Assembly: GCF_905171765.1 (NCBI RefSeq)
Contig: NC_053397.1
Span: forward strand, 116,639,295 to 116,703,294
Direction: 5' to 3'
Source: Bufo bufo
Lineage: Eukaryota > Chordata > Amphibia > Anura > Bufonidae
Length of the DNA: 64,000 nucleotides
The translations under genes were made by a program, and so were the position numbers. Below, piece after piece: positions 11,035 to 20,609 of the stretch. The notes under the pieces were generated by a model. The model was not told the origin of the DNA, did no database searches, and saw only the letters and a program-made list of their open reading frames with translations. Every line of letters begins with the position of its first letter. The first letter of the stretch is position 1.

Positions 11035-11560
11035 CCACATTGTGTCCACCCTCAAAAGAGAAACTTAAAACCCCGCCCCCAGGTCTCGCTAAGCCACGCC
11101 TCTGAGCTTGTTAAGCCACGCTCCCCACTCTTTAGCCAATGGGGATTGAAAAATGAAGGTAAAAATCTAGTTCTTTCAGCTGTAGGGGTGGGAGGGAGGA
11201 TGACTTTCTCCCTGCAGCTCACACTCAGACAGCATAGTGCTGCTGTCTTATAGTGAGCTGTTCAAAAGGACCCGCCCCCAATCCGGTTAGGCCACTCCCC
11301 CTCCCACTCCTCAGCCAACAGGGATTGAAAAAATGAAGTCAAACTTCTAGGTCCCGCTAAGTCACGCCCCCGATTCATTTAGGCCATGCCCCCTCCCACT
11401 CCTCAGATGACAGGGATTGAAAAAATGAAGTTAAAAATCAACTTCTGTCAGCTGCAGGAGTGGGAGGGACGGTGACTTTCTTCCTGCAGCTCACACAGAC
11501 AGCACAGTGCTGTTGTCTGAGAGTGAGCTGTTCAAAAGGACATCCTTGTGTCCGACCAGG
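11035..11560 (+). repeat. Two diverged copies of a ~290-bp block within the Helitron
   Basis: The words CCCTCCCACTCCTCAG, CAGGGATTGAAAAAATGAAG, GGTGACTTTC.TCCTGCAGCTCACAC and GTGAGCTGTTCAAAAGGAC each occur two or three times in the same order, so the block has been duplicated and has diverged. No coding content is evident. Confidence 0.55.
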
Positions 11561-11639
11561 CCCTGCGCCAGACGGAAGACAGGAAATCTGAAAGCTGGAC
11601 TGTCTGGCCTAAAACTGGACCACTGGCCACCCAAGGGGC

Positions 11640-11846
11640 AGGCTGCTGTGGAGGTCACAGTTAAAGGGATAGTCCGCTATGGAGGTCAGTGTTAAGAGGC
11701 AGATTGCTGTAAAGGCCACTGTTAAGGGGGCGGGCCCCTGTGGAGGTCACGGTCAAGGGGGTGGAGTGCTGTGAAACTCACTGTTAAAGGGGAAGGCTGC
11801 TGTAAAGGTCAAAGTTAAGGGGGTGGGCTGCTATGGAGGTCTAATT
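11640..11846 (+). repeat. GGTCACTGTTAAGGGG minisatellite, left part
   Basis: About five units of roughly 40 bp built on GAGGTCACNGTTAAGGGGG..GGGCTGCTGTG. The array is cut by the piggyBac-type element and resumes at 15940. Confidence 0.65.
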
Positions 11847-11948
11847 TTAACCGCCTCCGGACCGCCGAACGCAGCGACGCGTCCTGGAGGCAGTCGATTC
11901 ATTCCTCCTGGACGCATATACGCGTCCTCTCGTGAGACGCGAGATTTC

Positions 11949-12165
11949 CTGTGAACGCGCGCACACAGACGCGCGCGTTCACAGGATCGGAAGGTAAGCG
12001 AGTGGATCTCCAGCCTGCCAGCGGCGATCGTTCGCTGGCAGGCTGGAGATGCGATTTTTTTAACCCCTGACAGGTATATTAGACGCTGTTTTGATAACAG
12101 CGTCTAATATACCTGCTACCTGGTCCTCTGGTGGTCCCTTTTGTTTGTATCGACCACCAGAGGAC
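11949..12165. repeat. Four consecutive perfect or near-perfect hairpins
   Basis: Hairpin 1 at 11949-11985 (CCTGTGAACGCGCG arm), hairpin 2 at 12008-12048 (CTCCAGCCTGCCAGCG arm), hairpin 3 at 12072-12114 (AGGTATATTAGACGCTGTT arm) and hairpin 4 at about 12123-12164 (TCCTCTGGTGGTC arm). Stems are 13-19 bp with short loops. Confidence 0.8.
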
Positions 12166-12315
12166 ACAGGCAGCTCAGTAATATGTAGCACCAAACACCA
12201 CTGCACTACACCCCCCCTGTCACTTATTAACCCCTTGTTAACCCCTGATCACCCCATATAGACTCCCTGATCACCCCCCTGTCATTGATCACCCCCCTGT
12301 CATTGATCACCCCCC

Positions 12316-12793
12316 TAAGGCTCCATTCAGACGTCCGTATGTTTTTTACAGATCCACTGATACATGGATCGGATCCGCAAAACACATACGGACGTCTGAA
12401 TGGAGCCTTACAGGGGGGTGATCAATGACAGGGTGATCACCCCATATAGACTCCCTGATCACCCCGCTGTCATTGATCACCCCCCTGTCATTGATCACCC
12501 CCCTGTAAGGCTCCATTCAGACGTCCGTATGTTTTTTACAGATCCACGGATACATGGATCGGATCCGCAAAACACATACGGACGTCTGAATGGAGCCTTA
12601 CAGGGGGGTGATCAATGACAGGGGGGTGATCAATGACAGGGGGGTGATCAGGGAGTCTATATGGGGTGATCACCCCCCTGTCATTGATCACCCCCCTGTA
12701 AGGCTCCATTCAGACGTCCGTATGTGTTTTGCGGATCCGATCCATGTATCCGTGGATCTGTAAAAAGCATATGGACGTCTGAATGGAGCCTTA
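12316..12793. repeat. Three MITE-like hairpins embedded in a larger palindrome
   Basis: Each hairpin is about 95 bp with arms beginning TAAGGCTCCATTCAGACGTC, at 12316-12410, 12506-12600 and 12699-12793. The first two have the same loop orientation and the third is inverted. They are separated by GATCACCCCCCTGTCATT units. The stretch 12431-12676 is one extended palindrome centred on the middle hairpin. Flanking TAA/TTA could be a Harbinger-type target duplication. Confidence 0.7.
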
Positions 12794-12834
12794 CAGGGGG
12801 GTGATCAATGACAGGGGGGTGATACTTCTTCTCA

Positions 12835-13155
12835 CGCTTTAGGGCCCCTAAAATGCCAGGGCAGTATAAATACCCCACATGTGACCCCATTTCAGAAAGT
12901 AGACACCCCAAGGTATTCGCTGAGGGGCATATTGAGTCCATGAAAGATTGAAATTTTTGTCCCAAGTTAGCGGAAAGGGAGACTTTGTGAGAAAAAATAA
13001 ATAAAATCAATTTCCGCTAACTTGTGGCAAAAAAAAATAAATTTCTATGAACTCGCCATGCCCCTCATTGAATACCTTGGGGTGTCTTCTTTCCAAAATG
13101 GGGTCACATGTGGGGTATTTATACTGCCCTGGCATTTTAGGGGCCCTAAAGCTTG
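12835..13155. repeat. Long inverted repeat
   Basis: The arm TTTAGGGCCCCTAAAATGCC..GCAGTATAAATACCCCACAT at 12837 recurs inverted at about 13100-13155, with diverged copies of the same module at 15165-15475. Confidence 0.7.
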
Positions 13156-13353
13156 AGAAGAAGTCTGGGATCCAAATGTCTAAAAATGCCCTCCTAAAAG
13201 GAATGTGGGCCCCTTTGCGCATCTAGGCTGCAAAAAAGTGTCACACATGTGGTATTTCCGTACTCAGGAGAAGTTGGGGAATGTGTTTTGGGTTGTCATT
13301 TTACATATACCCATGCTGGGTGAGAGAAATATCTCGGCCAAATGCCAACTTTG

Positions 13354-14938
13354 TACTCTGCTCAAAAAAATAAAGGGAACACTTAAACAACACAATGTAA
13401 CTCCAAGTCAATCACACTTCTGTGAAATCAAACTGTCCACTTAGGAAGTAACACTGAGTGACAATCAATTTCACATGCTGTTGTGCAAATGGGATAGACA
13501 ACAGGTGGAAATTATAGGCAATTAGCAAGACACCCCCAATAAAGGAGTGGTTCTGCAGGGGTAACCACAGACCACTTCTCAGTTCCTATGCTTCCTGGCT
13601 GATGTTTTGGTCACTTTTGAATGCTGGCGGTGCTTTCACTCTAGAGGTAGCATGAGACGGAGTCTACAACCCACACAAGTGGCTCAGGTAGTGCAGCTTA
13701 TCCAGGATGGCACATGAATGCGAGCTGTGGCAAGAAGGTTTGCTGTGTCTGTCAGCGTAGTGTCCCGAGCATGGAGGCGCTACCAGGAAACAGGCCAGTA
13801 CATCAGGTGACGTGGAGGAGGCCGTAGGAGGGCAACAACCCAGCAGCAGGACCGCTACCTCTGCCTTTGTGCAAGGAGGAACAGGAGGAGCACTGCCAGA
13901 GCCCTGCAAAATGACCTCCAGCAGGCCACAATTGTGCATGTGTCTGCTCAAACAGTCAGAAACAGACTCCATGAGGGTGATATGAGGGCCCAACATCCAC
14001 AGGTGGGGGTTGTGCTTACAGCCCAACACCGTGCAGGACGTTTGGCATTTGCCAGAGAACACCAAGATTGGCAAATTCGCCACTGGCGCCCTGTGCTCTT
14101 CACATATGAAAGCATGTTCACACTGAGCACATGTGACAGATGTGACAGAGTCTGGAGACGCCGTGGAGAACGTTCTGCTGCCTGCAACATCCTCCAGCAT
14201 GACCGGTTTGGGATTGGGTTAGTAATGGTGTGGGGTGGCATTTCTTTGGAGGGCTGCACAGCCCTCCATGTGCTCGCCAGAGGTAGCCTGACTGCCATTA
14301 GGTACCGAGATGAGATCCTCAGACCCCTTGTGAGACCATATGCTGGTGCGGTTGGCCCTGGGTTCCTCCTAATGCAAGACAATGCTAGACCTCATGTGGC
14401 TGGAGTGTGTCAGCAGTTCCTGCAAGACGAAGGCATTGATGCTATGGACTGGCCCGCCCGTTCCCCAGACCCGAATCCAATTGAGCACATCTGGGACATC
14501 ATGTCTCGCTCTATCCACCAACGTCACGTTGCACCACAGACTGTCCAGGAGTTGGCAGATGCTTTAGTCCAGGTCTGGGAGGAGATCCCTCAGGAGACCG
14601 TCCGCCACCTCATCAGGAGCATGCACAGGCGTTGTAGGGAGGTCATACAGGCACGTGGAGGCCACACACACTACTGAGCCTCATTTTGACTTGTTTTAAG
14701 GACATTACATCAAAGTTGGATCAGCCTTTAGTGTGTTTTTCCACTTTAATTTTGAGTGTGACTCCAAATCCAGACCTCCATGGGTTAAAAAATGTGATTT
14801 CCATTTTTTTATTTTTGTGTGATTTTGTTGTCAACACATTCAACTATGTAAAGAACAAAGTATTTCAGAAAAATATTTAATTAATTCAGATCTAGGATGT
14901 GTTATTTTTGTGTTCCCTTTAGTTTTTTGAGCAGTGTA
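13354..14938 (+). mobile_element. Tc1 element B, full length
   Basis: TA target sites lie at 13354-13355 and 14937-14938, and inverted ends CNCTGCTCAAAAAA lie inside them (left CTCTGCTCAAAAAAATAAAG, right CTTTAGTTTTTTGAGCAGTG). The length, about 1.58 kb, is normal for Tc1/mariner. It carries one degraded transposase and sits in the loop of an inverted repeat of the surrounding piggyBac-type element. Confidence 0.85.
13652..14677 (+). pseudogene. Tc1-like transposase, inactivated
   Basis: DD34E transposase of 342 codon positions, about the normal Tc1 length. The N-terminal helix-turn-helix region ([30 protein letters not shown]) is followed by the catalytic core with MQDNARPH (Asp at codon 243) and [11 protein letters not shown] (Glu at codon 278), 34 residues apart. 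Two in-frame TGA stops occur (13715-13717 and 13808-13810). At codon 152 the usual FTDES is FTYES, so the first catalytic Asp is Tyr. Any one of these would block activity. Confidence 0.85.
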
Positions 14939-15939
14939 TAAAAAAAATGGGAAAAGTTGTCTTTTGCAGAGATATTTATCTCACCCAGCATGGGTATATG
15001 TAAAATGACACCCCAAAACACATTCCCCAACTTCTCCTGAGTACGGCAATACTACACTTTTTTGCAGCCTAGGTGGGCAAAGGGGCCCACATTCCAAAGA
15101 GCAACTTTAGGATTTCACAGGTCATTTTTTACACATTTTGATTTCAAACTACTTACCACACATTAGGGCCCCTAAAATGCCAGGGCAGTATAACTACCCC
15201 ACAAGTGACCCCATTTTGGAAAGAAGACACCCCAAGGTATTTCGTGATGGGCATAGTGAGTTCATGGAAGTTTTTATTTTTTGTCACAAGTTAGTGGAAT
15301 ATGAGACTTTGTAAGAAAAAAAAAGAAAGAAAAAAAATCATCATTTCCCGCTAACTTGTGACAAAAAATTTAAAGTTCTATGAACTCACTATGCCCATCA
15401 GCGAATACCTTAGGGTGTCTACTTTCCGAAATGGGGTCAGTTGTGGGGTGTTTGTACTGTCTGGGCATTTTAGAACCTCAGGAAACATGACAGGTGCTCA
15501 GAAAGTCAGAGCTGCTTCAAAAAGCGGAAATTCACATTTTTGTACCATAGTTTGTAAACGCTATAACTTTTACCCAAACCATTTTATTTTTACCCAAACA
15601 TTTTTTTTTTATCAAAGACATGTAGTACAATAAATTTAGAGAAAAATTTATATATGGATGTCGTTTTTTTTTGCAAAATTTTACAACTGAAAGTGAAAAA
15701 TGGCATTTTTTTGCAAAAAAATCGTTAAATTTTGATTAATAACAAAAAAAGTTAAAATGTCAGCAGCAATGAAATACCACCAAATGAAAGCTCTATTAGT
15801 GAGAATAAAAGGAGGTAAAATTCATTTGGGTGGTAAGTTGCATGACCGAGCAATAAACGGTGAAAGTAGTGTAGTGCAGAAGTGTAAAAAGTGGTCTGGT
15901 CATTAAGGGTGTTTAAGCTAGGGGGGCTGAGGTGGTTAA

Positions 15940-16045
15940 GGGATGGGGCACTGTGAATGGGAGGTCAGTGTTAAGGGGTGGGGGGATGTGGAGGTCACTG
16001 TTAAGGGGCGGGGTGCTGTAGATGTCACTGTTATAGTGGATAGTG
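15940..16045 (+). repeat. GGTCACTGTTAAGGGG minisatellite, right part
   Basis: Continuation of the array at 11640-11846 after the piggyBac-type insertion: units GAGGTCAGTGTTAAGGGGTG and GAGGTCACTGTTAAGGGGCG. Confidence 0.65.
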
Positions 16046-16154
16046 TTGATATCTTTTAACGACAAACATTAAATTAAATAGATTAAATATACCAGAGCGA
16101 ATCCGGATCCTTCAGCTAGTAGCAATATATCTTACACATCCCTTTTTGTCTCCC

Positions 16155-16532
16155 TTAGGGCTCTTTCTCACGAACGTGTGCGCTCCGTGGCCGTATTGTG
16201 GACCGCATTTGCGGATCCGCAATACACGTGCGCAGTTCCGTGGGGATTCCGCATCACGGATGCGGACCCATTCACTTGAATTGGTCCGCAAATCCAGAGA
16301 TGCGGAATGGTGCGGAACGGAACCCTATGAAAGCAGTACGGAGTGCTTCCGTCGGGTTTCGTCCCGTACTTTCGTTCCGCAAAAAGATAGACCATGTCCT
16401 ATCTTTTTACGGAACAGGCGGATTGCAGACCCATTAAAGTGAATGGGGCCGCGATACGCTGCCCAACGGTTGGTGTTTGTGCATTGCGGGCCGCAGTACA
16501 GCCACGGGGTGCACACGTTCGTGCTCAACAAC
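16155..16532. mobile_element. MITE with long imperfect terminal inverted repeats
   Basis: Left arm ..CACGAACGTGTGCGCTCCG and right arm CGGGGTGCACACGTTCGTG.. are reverse complements with mismatches, and internal GCGGATCCGCAAT/CATTGCGGGCCGC words are also inverted. It has no coding content. Superfamily uncertain (hAT- or Harbinger-like). Confidence 0.5.
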
Positions 16533-17596
16533 AGTTGCTGTGTTTATAGAATGGTTCAAACTGGACAAGATCAGTTCATAGTAGTATAGTATTGGGGGCC
16601 AGGAGAACTTCCATATGGACATATATGTACAATGTTTCCTATACCCTATGTAATTTGCGGCAAGTTTAGTCTTCACAGTAATAGGTAGATGTGAAGTTTT
16701 GCCTAATAATGTCTGTTGATAATACAATTCTCTACAGGGCATTATTCCCCAGAGAAAGATACCTGGAAACATTGTATCTCTGTCTTTTTTTCTCTCTGAT
16801 GCATCGTAAAGGTATTCATTTGAACCAGGCTGACAGACTGTTTTGATGTCTCTCCCAAATTCAGAAGAGGGTTTCCCTAACAGTCCATGGTGCTAGAAAC
16901 CGGGGAAGGTCAACAGACTTCTTTTTACCCGACCAGGAGGATCTTCCACGGGACTACTTATATTGAACAACCACGGTGGGTAACCTTTTGTTTTACTGTC
17001 TTTCACACTGGGGACAGTGTAATGCTAAGGTATGTAAAGCACTGCGAATAAGTGCATAAAGTAAATAAATAGATATATAAATTGGGGAGTATAAGAGATG
17101 GAGTGAAGATTTGCATTTATATAATAATTAAGTGGTTTTAATGATGAATATGATATGGGATATCCCTTATATTATCATTAAGTCCACGTGGCATTGTATT
17201 GATTTTGTTATTTTATTATGTGTTTTTTCTTCTGTTTGTATAACTTTCTGTTTGTAGGAGAGAAGATGAAAACATGTTGACATTATCTGCCAGAAACAGG
17301 CAACTGAGAAGATAGTCACTTCTGAGTGTGATGTCCATGTGTCTCCGGTCACCTGTATAAATTTTTCAGAGATATCAGAACCTTTGTAGCCAAGATTAGT
17401 TGCCAAAAGTCATTAATTGACTGGACAAATAATGGGTGCGACCATAAGTAGCTGTTTGTGTGTGTGAAGTTTGTAGCCCAAGAAGAAAGTGAAGGGTTGA
17501 TAGCAAGTCAGTGTGTAGGGAAAAATCACTTACACTTACTTCATGTGTTATGTGTTTTAATATAATGTGTAGAGAGCTCCAGGAAACCTTTTTTTC
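16533..17596. other. Intron, no feature recognised
   Basis: AT-rich sequence without a credible open frame, splice-flanked exon or defined repeat ends. Confidence 0.3.
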
Positions 17597-18188
17597 TGTT
17601 ATGAGCTGTGGGGATTCTCTCTGGTAGTTAGGACTAGCGGATGCAGTATAGAGGCAAAGTACACAGTTCTTGAATCAAACAGTGGTGTTTATTCACACAT
17701 TGGTGTATAACAAAATGGTGTATCACAAAACGCAGGTGTCTTGGTGTTTGTTCACAAACAAGGAAAGTCAATAAACAATAAAAGTTTCCTTTTCTCCTGG
17801 GTGTTAATTTACACCCTTTCAGCAGTTCAGCCTCATCAAGTCCATAGGTGGCCTGTTCACCTTTAGAGGGGCCTAAGACCTCCAGCCCGGCTCAAACCTC
17901 AAATCCCACCACATCCCTCAGTTCACAGCACACAGACGCCTGAGCTCCACTGTCAAAGGGAGGTAAATCCACACACCTGGCAGTGCTGGCTGGTTTTTAT
18001 GCCTGGCAAAACACGGCCTGGAACATGGGGAGTAGTAACCCACCCAGCACTTTGACTACTCCCAGTAAGAGCCGTTCCGGATCACCTATGACAGCCATGG
18101 TAACTCTCAAGGTGTCAATTAGCAATAGCTGCTGCGGACACATAAAATACCGTCTTTTACTTCACCGAGGCCAGGAACCTCGGTGACA
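17597..18188 (-). repeat. LTR of Gypsy element D
   Basis: On the minus strand it runs TGTCACCGAGG...CATAACA (592 bp), with TG..CA ends. It lies directly 3' of the Gypsy pol fragment at 18245-18950 in the same orientation, so it is the 3' LTR. A purine tract (GGGGGGGAGTAGG on the minus strand, about 18228-18242) lies 40 bp upstream. Confidence 0.6.
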
Positions 18189-18244
18189 CATAGCTTCCAT
18201 TCACGATGATTCCAGGTACCTTCTTACCTACTCCCCCCCTTTGT

Positions 18245-18950
18245 TCAATGTTCAACCCTGAGGGGGTGAACACCTACCATACAGAAAACGGAGAACAGGG
18301 CATCCGCGTTTCCCTGCAACCGGCCTGCCCTGTGTTCCACTGAGAACTTAAAGTTCTGTAAGGACAGGAACCACCAGGTGACTCTGGCATTTCTGCCTTT
18401 GGCCTGGCTCATCCACTTGAGAGGGGAGTGGCCAGTCACCAGGCAGAACTTTCTCCCCAACAAATAGTAGCGGAGAGACTTGAGTGCCCACTTGATAGCC
18501 AGGCACTCTCTCTCTACTATACTATACCTGGTTTCAATTGGGGTGAGCTTGAGCTTGTACCACGAACTCCCTATTGAAGTCGGACATCACCAAAACCGGT
18601 GACCCGCACAGGGCTGACTTCAAAGTGGAAAAAGCCTCTTCTGCCCGCTCATCCCAGCGAACCATCACTGATTTTCATCACTTCAAGAGCTCTGTCAAGG
18701 TCGCAGCTATAGTGGCAAAGTGGGGAACAAATCTCATGTAATAGCCTATCATTCCTAAGAACGACTTTACTTGTTTAGTGGTGACAATTCAGGGCCAATT
18801 TCTTATCGCCTCTATTTTGTTTACTTGGGGTTTGATCACTACACGCCCAATGACATATCCCAGGTATTTTGTCTCCTCTAACCCTATCGCCAATTTATGA
18901 CCAGCGGTTAGTCCAGCTTTTCGGAGTCTACTACAGCCTGCACTTTATTT
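18245..18950 (-). pseudogene. Gypsy element D pol fragment (RT thumb and RNase H)
   Basis: Minus-strand translation shows TKYLGYVIG, VKSFLGMIGYYMRFVPHFA, AFSTLKSALCGSPVLVMSDFNREF and, from 18463, LGRKFCLVTGHSPLKWM..FKFSVEHRAGRLQGNADAL, the RT thumb/connection and RNase H of a Ty3/Gypsy pol. There are several stops and frame changes. The 5' part, including the RT active site, is missing. Confidence 0.75.
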
Positions 18951-19045
18951 TCATACGTATACAATATTATCTAATGACATTATAACCAAAATGAATGCTC
19001 ATTGCCTTTAAGAATAAAATCAGCCTGAACCAAAGTCCTATTATG

Positions 19046-19670
19046 TGTCACGAGGGTGTCAAGAACCACGCCTGACTCCGTTATACCAGGGGTCAGGAAG
19101 TCGCAGCGGTTGGCTGCGCGCTCTATGTAAGATAGGGCTATTTCCTTATGGTAGCTTTTGGCTCACTCAGGGATCCGTAGCTCCTTCTCCTCAGCTGTTC
19201 CTTGTCCAGCACTCCCAACCTCCTTATATTCCCCTCTCACACTTCTCTGGTTGCCAGATATAGAGCTTCCTGCCTGGACATCTATTGTGACCCTCTGGAG
19301 CTGTGTTGCTGCGTTCTCTGGTTGTTGGTCCAGAACGCTACCCTCCGGATCCCTGTTGGACCTTTAAGGTCTGCTGTGGTCGCCCACCTGGGTGTATGTG
19401 TTTGTCTGTATTGTCTGTCCTCTCCCTGGTGTTTCCCTCTTAGTGTCAGTGGTGCGGACTAGCGATCCCACCGGCCCGTTCACTATCTAGGGCTCATTTT
19501 AGGGAAAGCCAGGGTTTAGGCACGTGATCGCCGCACGGGTGAGGAACCCGTCTAGGGACGTCAGGGCAGTCAGGTGCCAGCCGCAAGGTGAGTCAGGGGT
19601 CACCACCTTTCCCTCTCCCTTGGGCAGGGCTTTCCCTTTTCCCTCCCTGTGTGTGATGCCGGTCATTACA
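19046..19670 (+). repeat. 5' LTR of Gypsy A
   Basis: It begins TGTCACGAGGGTG, the same TGTCAC start as the LTRs of B and C, and ends GGTCATTACA just upstream of gag. With only one LTR, the boundaries come from comparison with B and C. Confidence 0.55.
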
Positions 19671-19737
19671 TTTTATCTGGCCCTTATTTTGTGTAGGTAA
19701 AAAAAATATATATATTTTTACCTACTTAGAATCCAGT

Positions 19738-20598
19738 ATGGATCAAATTGCTGCTCTGTCCAAACAGTTTCATGGCCTGTCTTTGGAGGTGGCAGGATTG
19801 AAGGCGTCGGTCCTCCAGCAACAGCAGCAATTACAACTGACCGCAAGCCCAGCGGTTGCTACTGGTAACCAGGTTGTTGCGGAACCCAAGGTCCCCCTCC
19901 CTGACAGATTTTCTGGGGGAAGGGACAAGTTTTTGACATTCCGTGAGGCCTGTAAATTATATTTTAAACTGCGCCCTTACTCCTCTGGTAATGAAGAACA
20001 GCGGGTGGGGGTTGTTATTTCCCTGCTGCAGGGGGACCCGCAGTCCTAGGCGTTCTCTTTACCTACTGATTCCCAGGTTCTTCGGTCAGTGGATGAGTTT
20101 TTCGGGGCCTTGGGTCTCATATATGACGACCCTGACCGAGTCGCACTGGCTGAATCAAGATTACGGAGACTCCTACAAGGAGAGCGGCCAGTAGAGGAGT
20201 ATTGCTCTGACTTCTGTAGTTGGGCTACGGATACCCAATGGAACGACCCAGCTCTCAGGAGTCAGTTCTGCTCTGGGTTATCCGAAAGGGTTAAGGATGC
20301 GCTTGCATTATATGAGACCCCCTTTTCCCTTGATGCGGTTATGTCCCTTTCTATCCGAATAGATAGACGCCTTAGGGACAGGTTGAAAAAACCGGAGCCA
20401 TTGGTAACCCCTCCCAAGCAGCAGTTAGTCTGTATGGACCTAGACGAGCCTATGCAGCTAGGAGGAACTACTCGTCAGGTCCGTCCTCCTGAGGCTCGCC
20501 GTAGGCGTGGGGTTTGTTTTTTTTGTGGGGAGAGGGGTCATTTCATTAATGTCTGTCCTTCTTTCCTCAGAAACAAAAGACCGTCGGAAAACTACTAA
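19738..20598 (+). pseudogene. Gypsy A gag
   Basis: Capsid/nucleocapsid precursor. It starts MDQIAALSKQFHGLS with a coiled-coil-like Gln-rich segment, then the capsid region (FSGGRDKFLTFREACKLYF..SSGNEEQRVGVVISLLQG) and a CCHC zinc knuckle [15 protein letters not shown] (about 20514-20558). A TAG at 20047-20049 breaks the frame, and the same frame continues to 20598. Confidence 0.8.
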
Positions 20599-20609
20599 CC
20601 CCAGGCTGT

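Larger units (their letters stand above)
11847..15939. mobile_element. Non-autonomous piggyBac-type element, hairpin-rich
   Basis: The flanking TTAA sites (11847-11850 and 15936-15939) are followed by related ends TTAACCGCCTCCGGACC and, inverted, TTAACCACCTCAGCCCCC. There is no transposase of its own. The body is built from hairpins: four in succession at 11949-12165, three MITE-like hairpins at 12316-12410, 12506-12600 and 12699-12793, and long inverted repeats at 12835-13155, 13233-13336 with 14975-15065, and 15165-15475. A Tc1 element is inserted in the loop of one of these. It interrupts the Helitron minisatellite. Confidence 0.65.
10528..16119 (+). mobile_element. Non-autonomous Helitron (interrupted)
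   Basis: The left end begins TCTAATATATAAAG preceded by A; the right end is CTTCAGCTAG followed by T. This is the TC...CTAG structure with insertion between A and T that defines Helitrons, which move by a rolling-circle mechanism. A GT microsatellite (10553-10575) and GCACCGTCGCATTTACAATC/ACGAAATTTGGCACACAG follow the left end. Near the right end ATCCGGAT is a small palindrome. No Rep/helicase gene is present. The element proper is about 1.5 kb; 11847-15939 is a later insertion. Confidence 0.6.

Noticed and set aside
12400..13010. Open frames in the palindromic region
   Set aside because: They arise from hairpin arms and GATCACCCC repeats; the same peptide appears on both strands.
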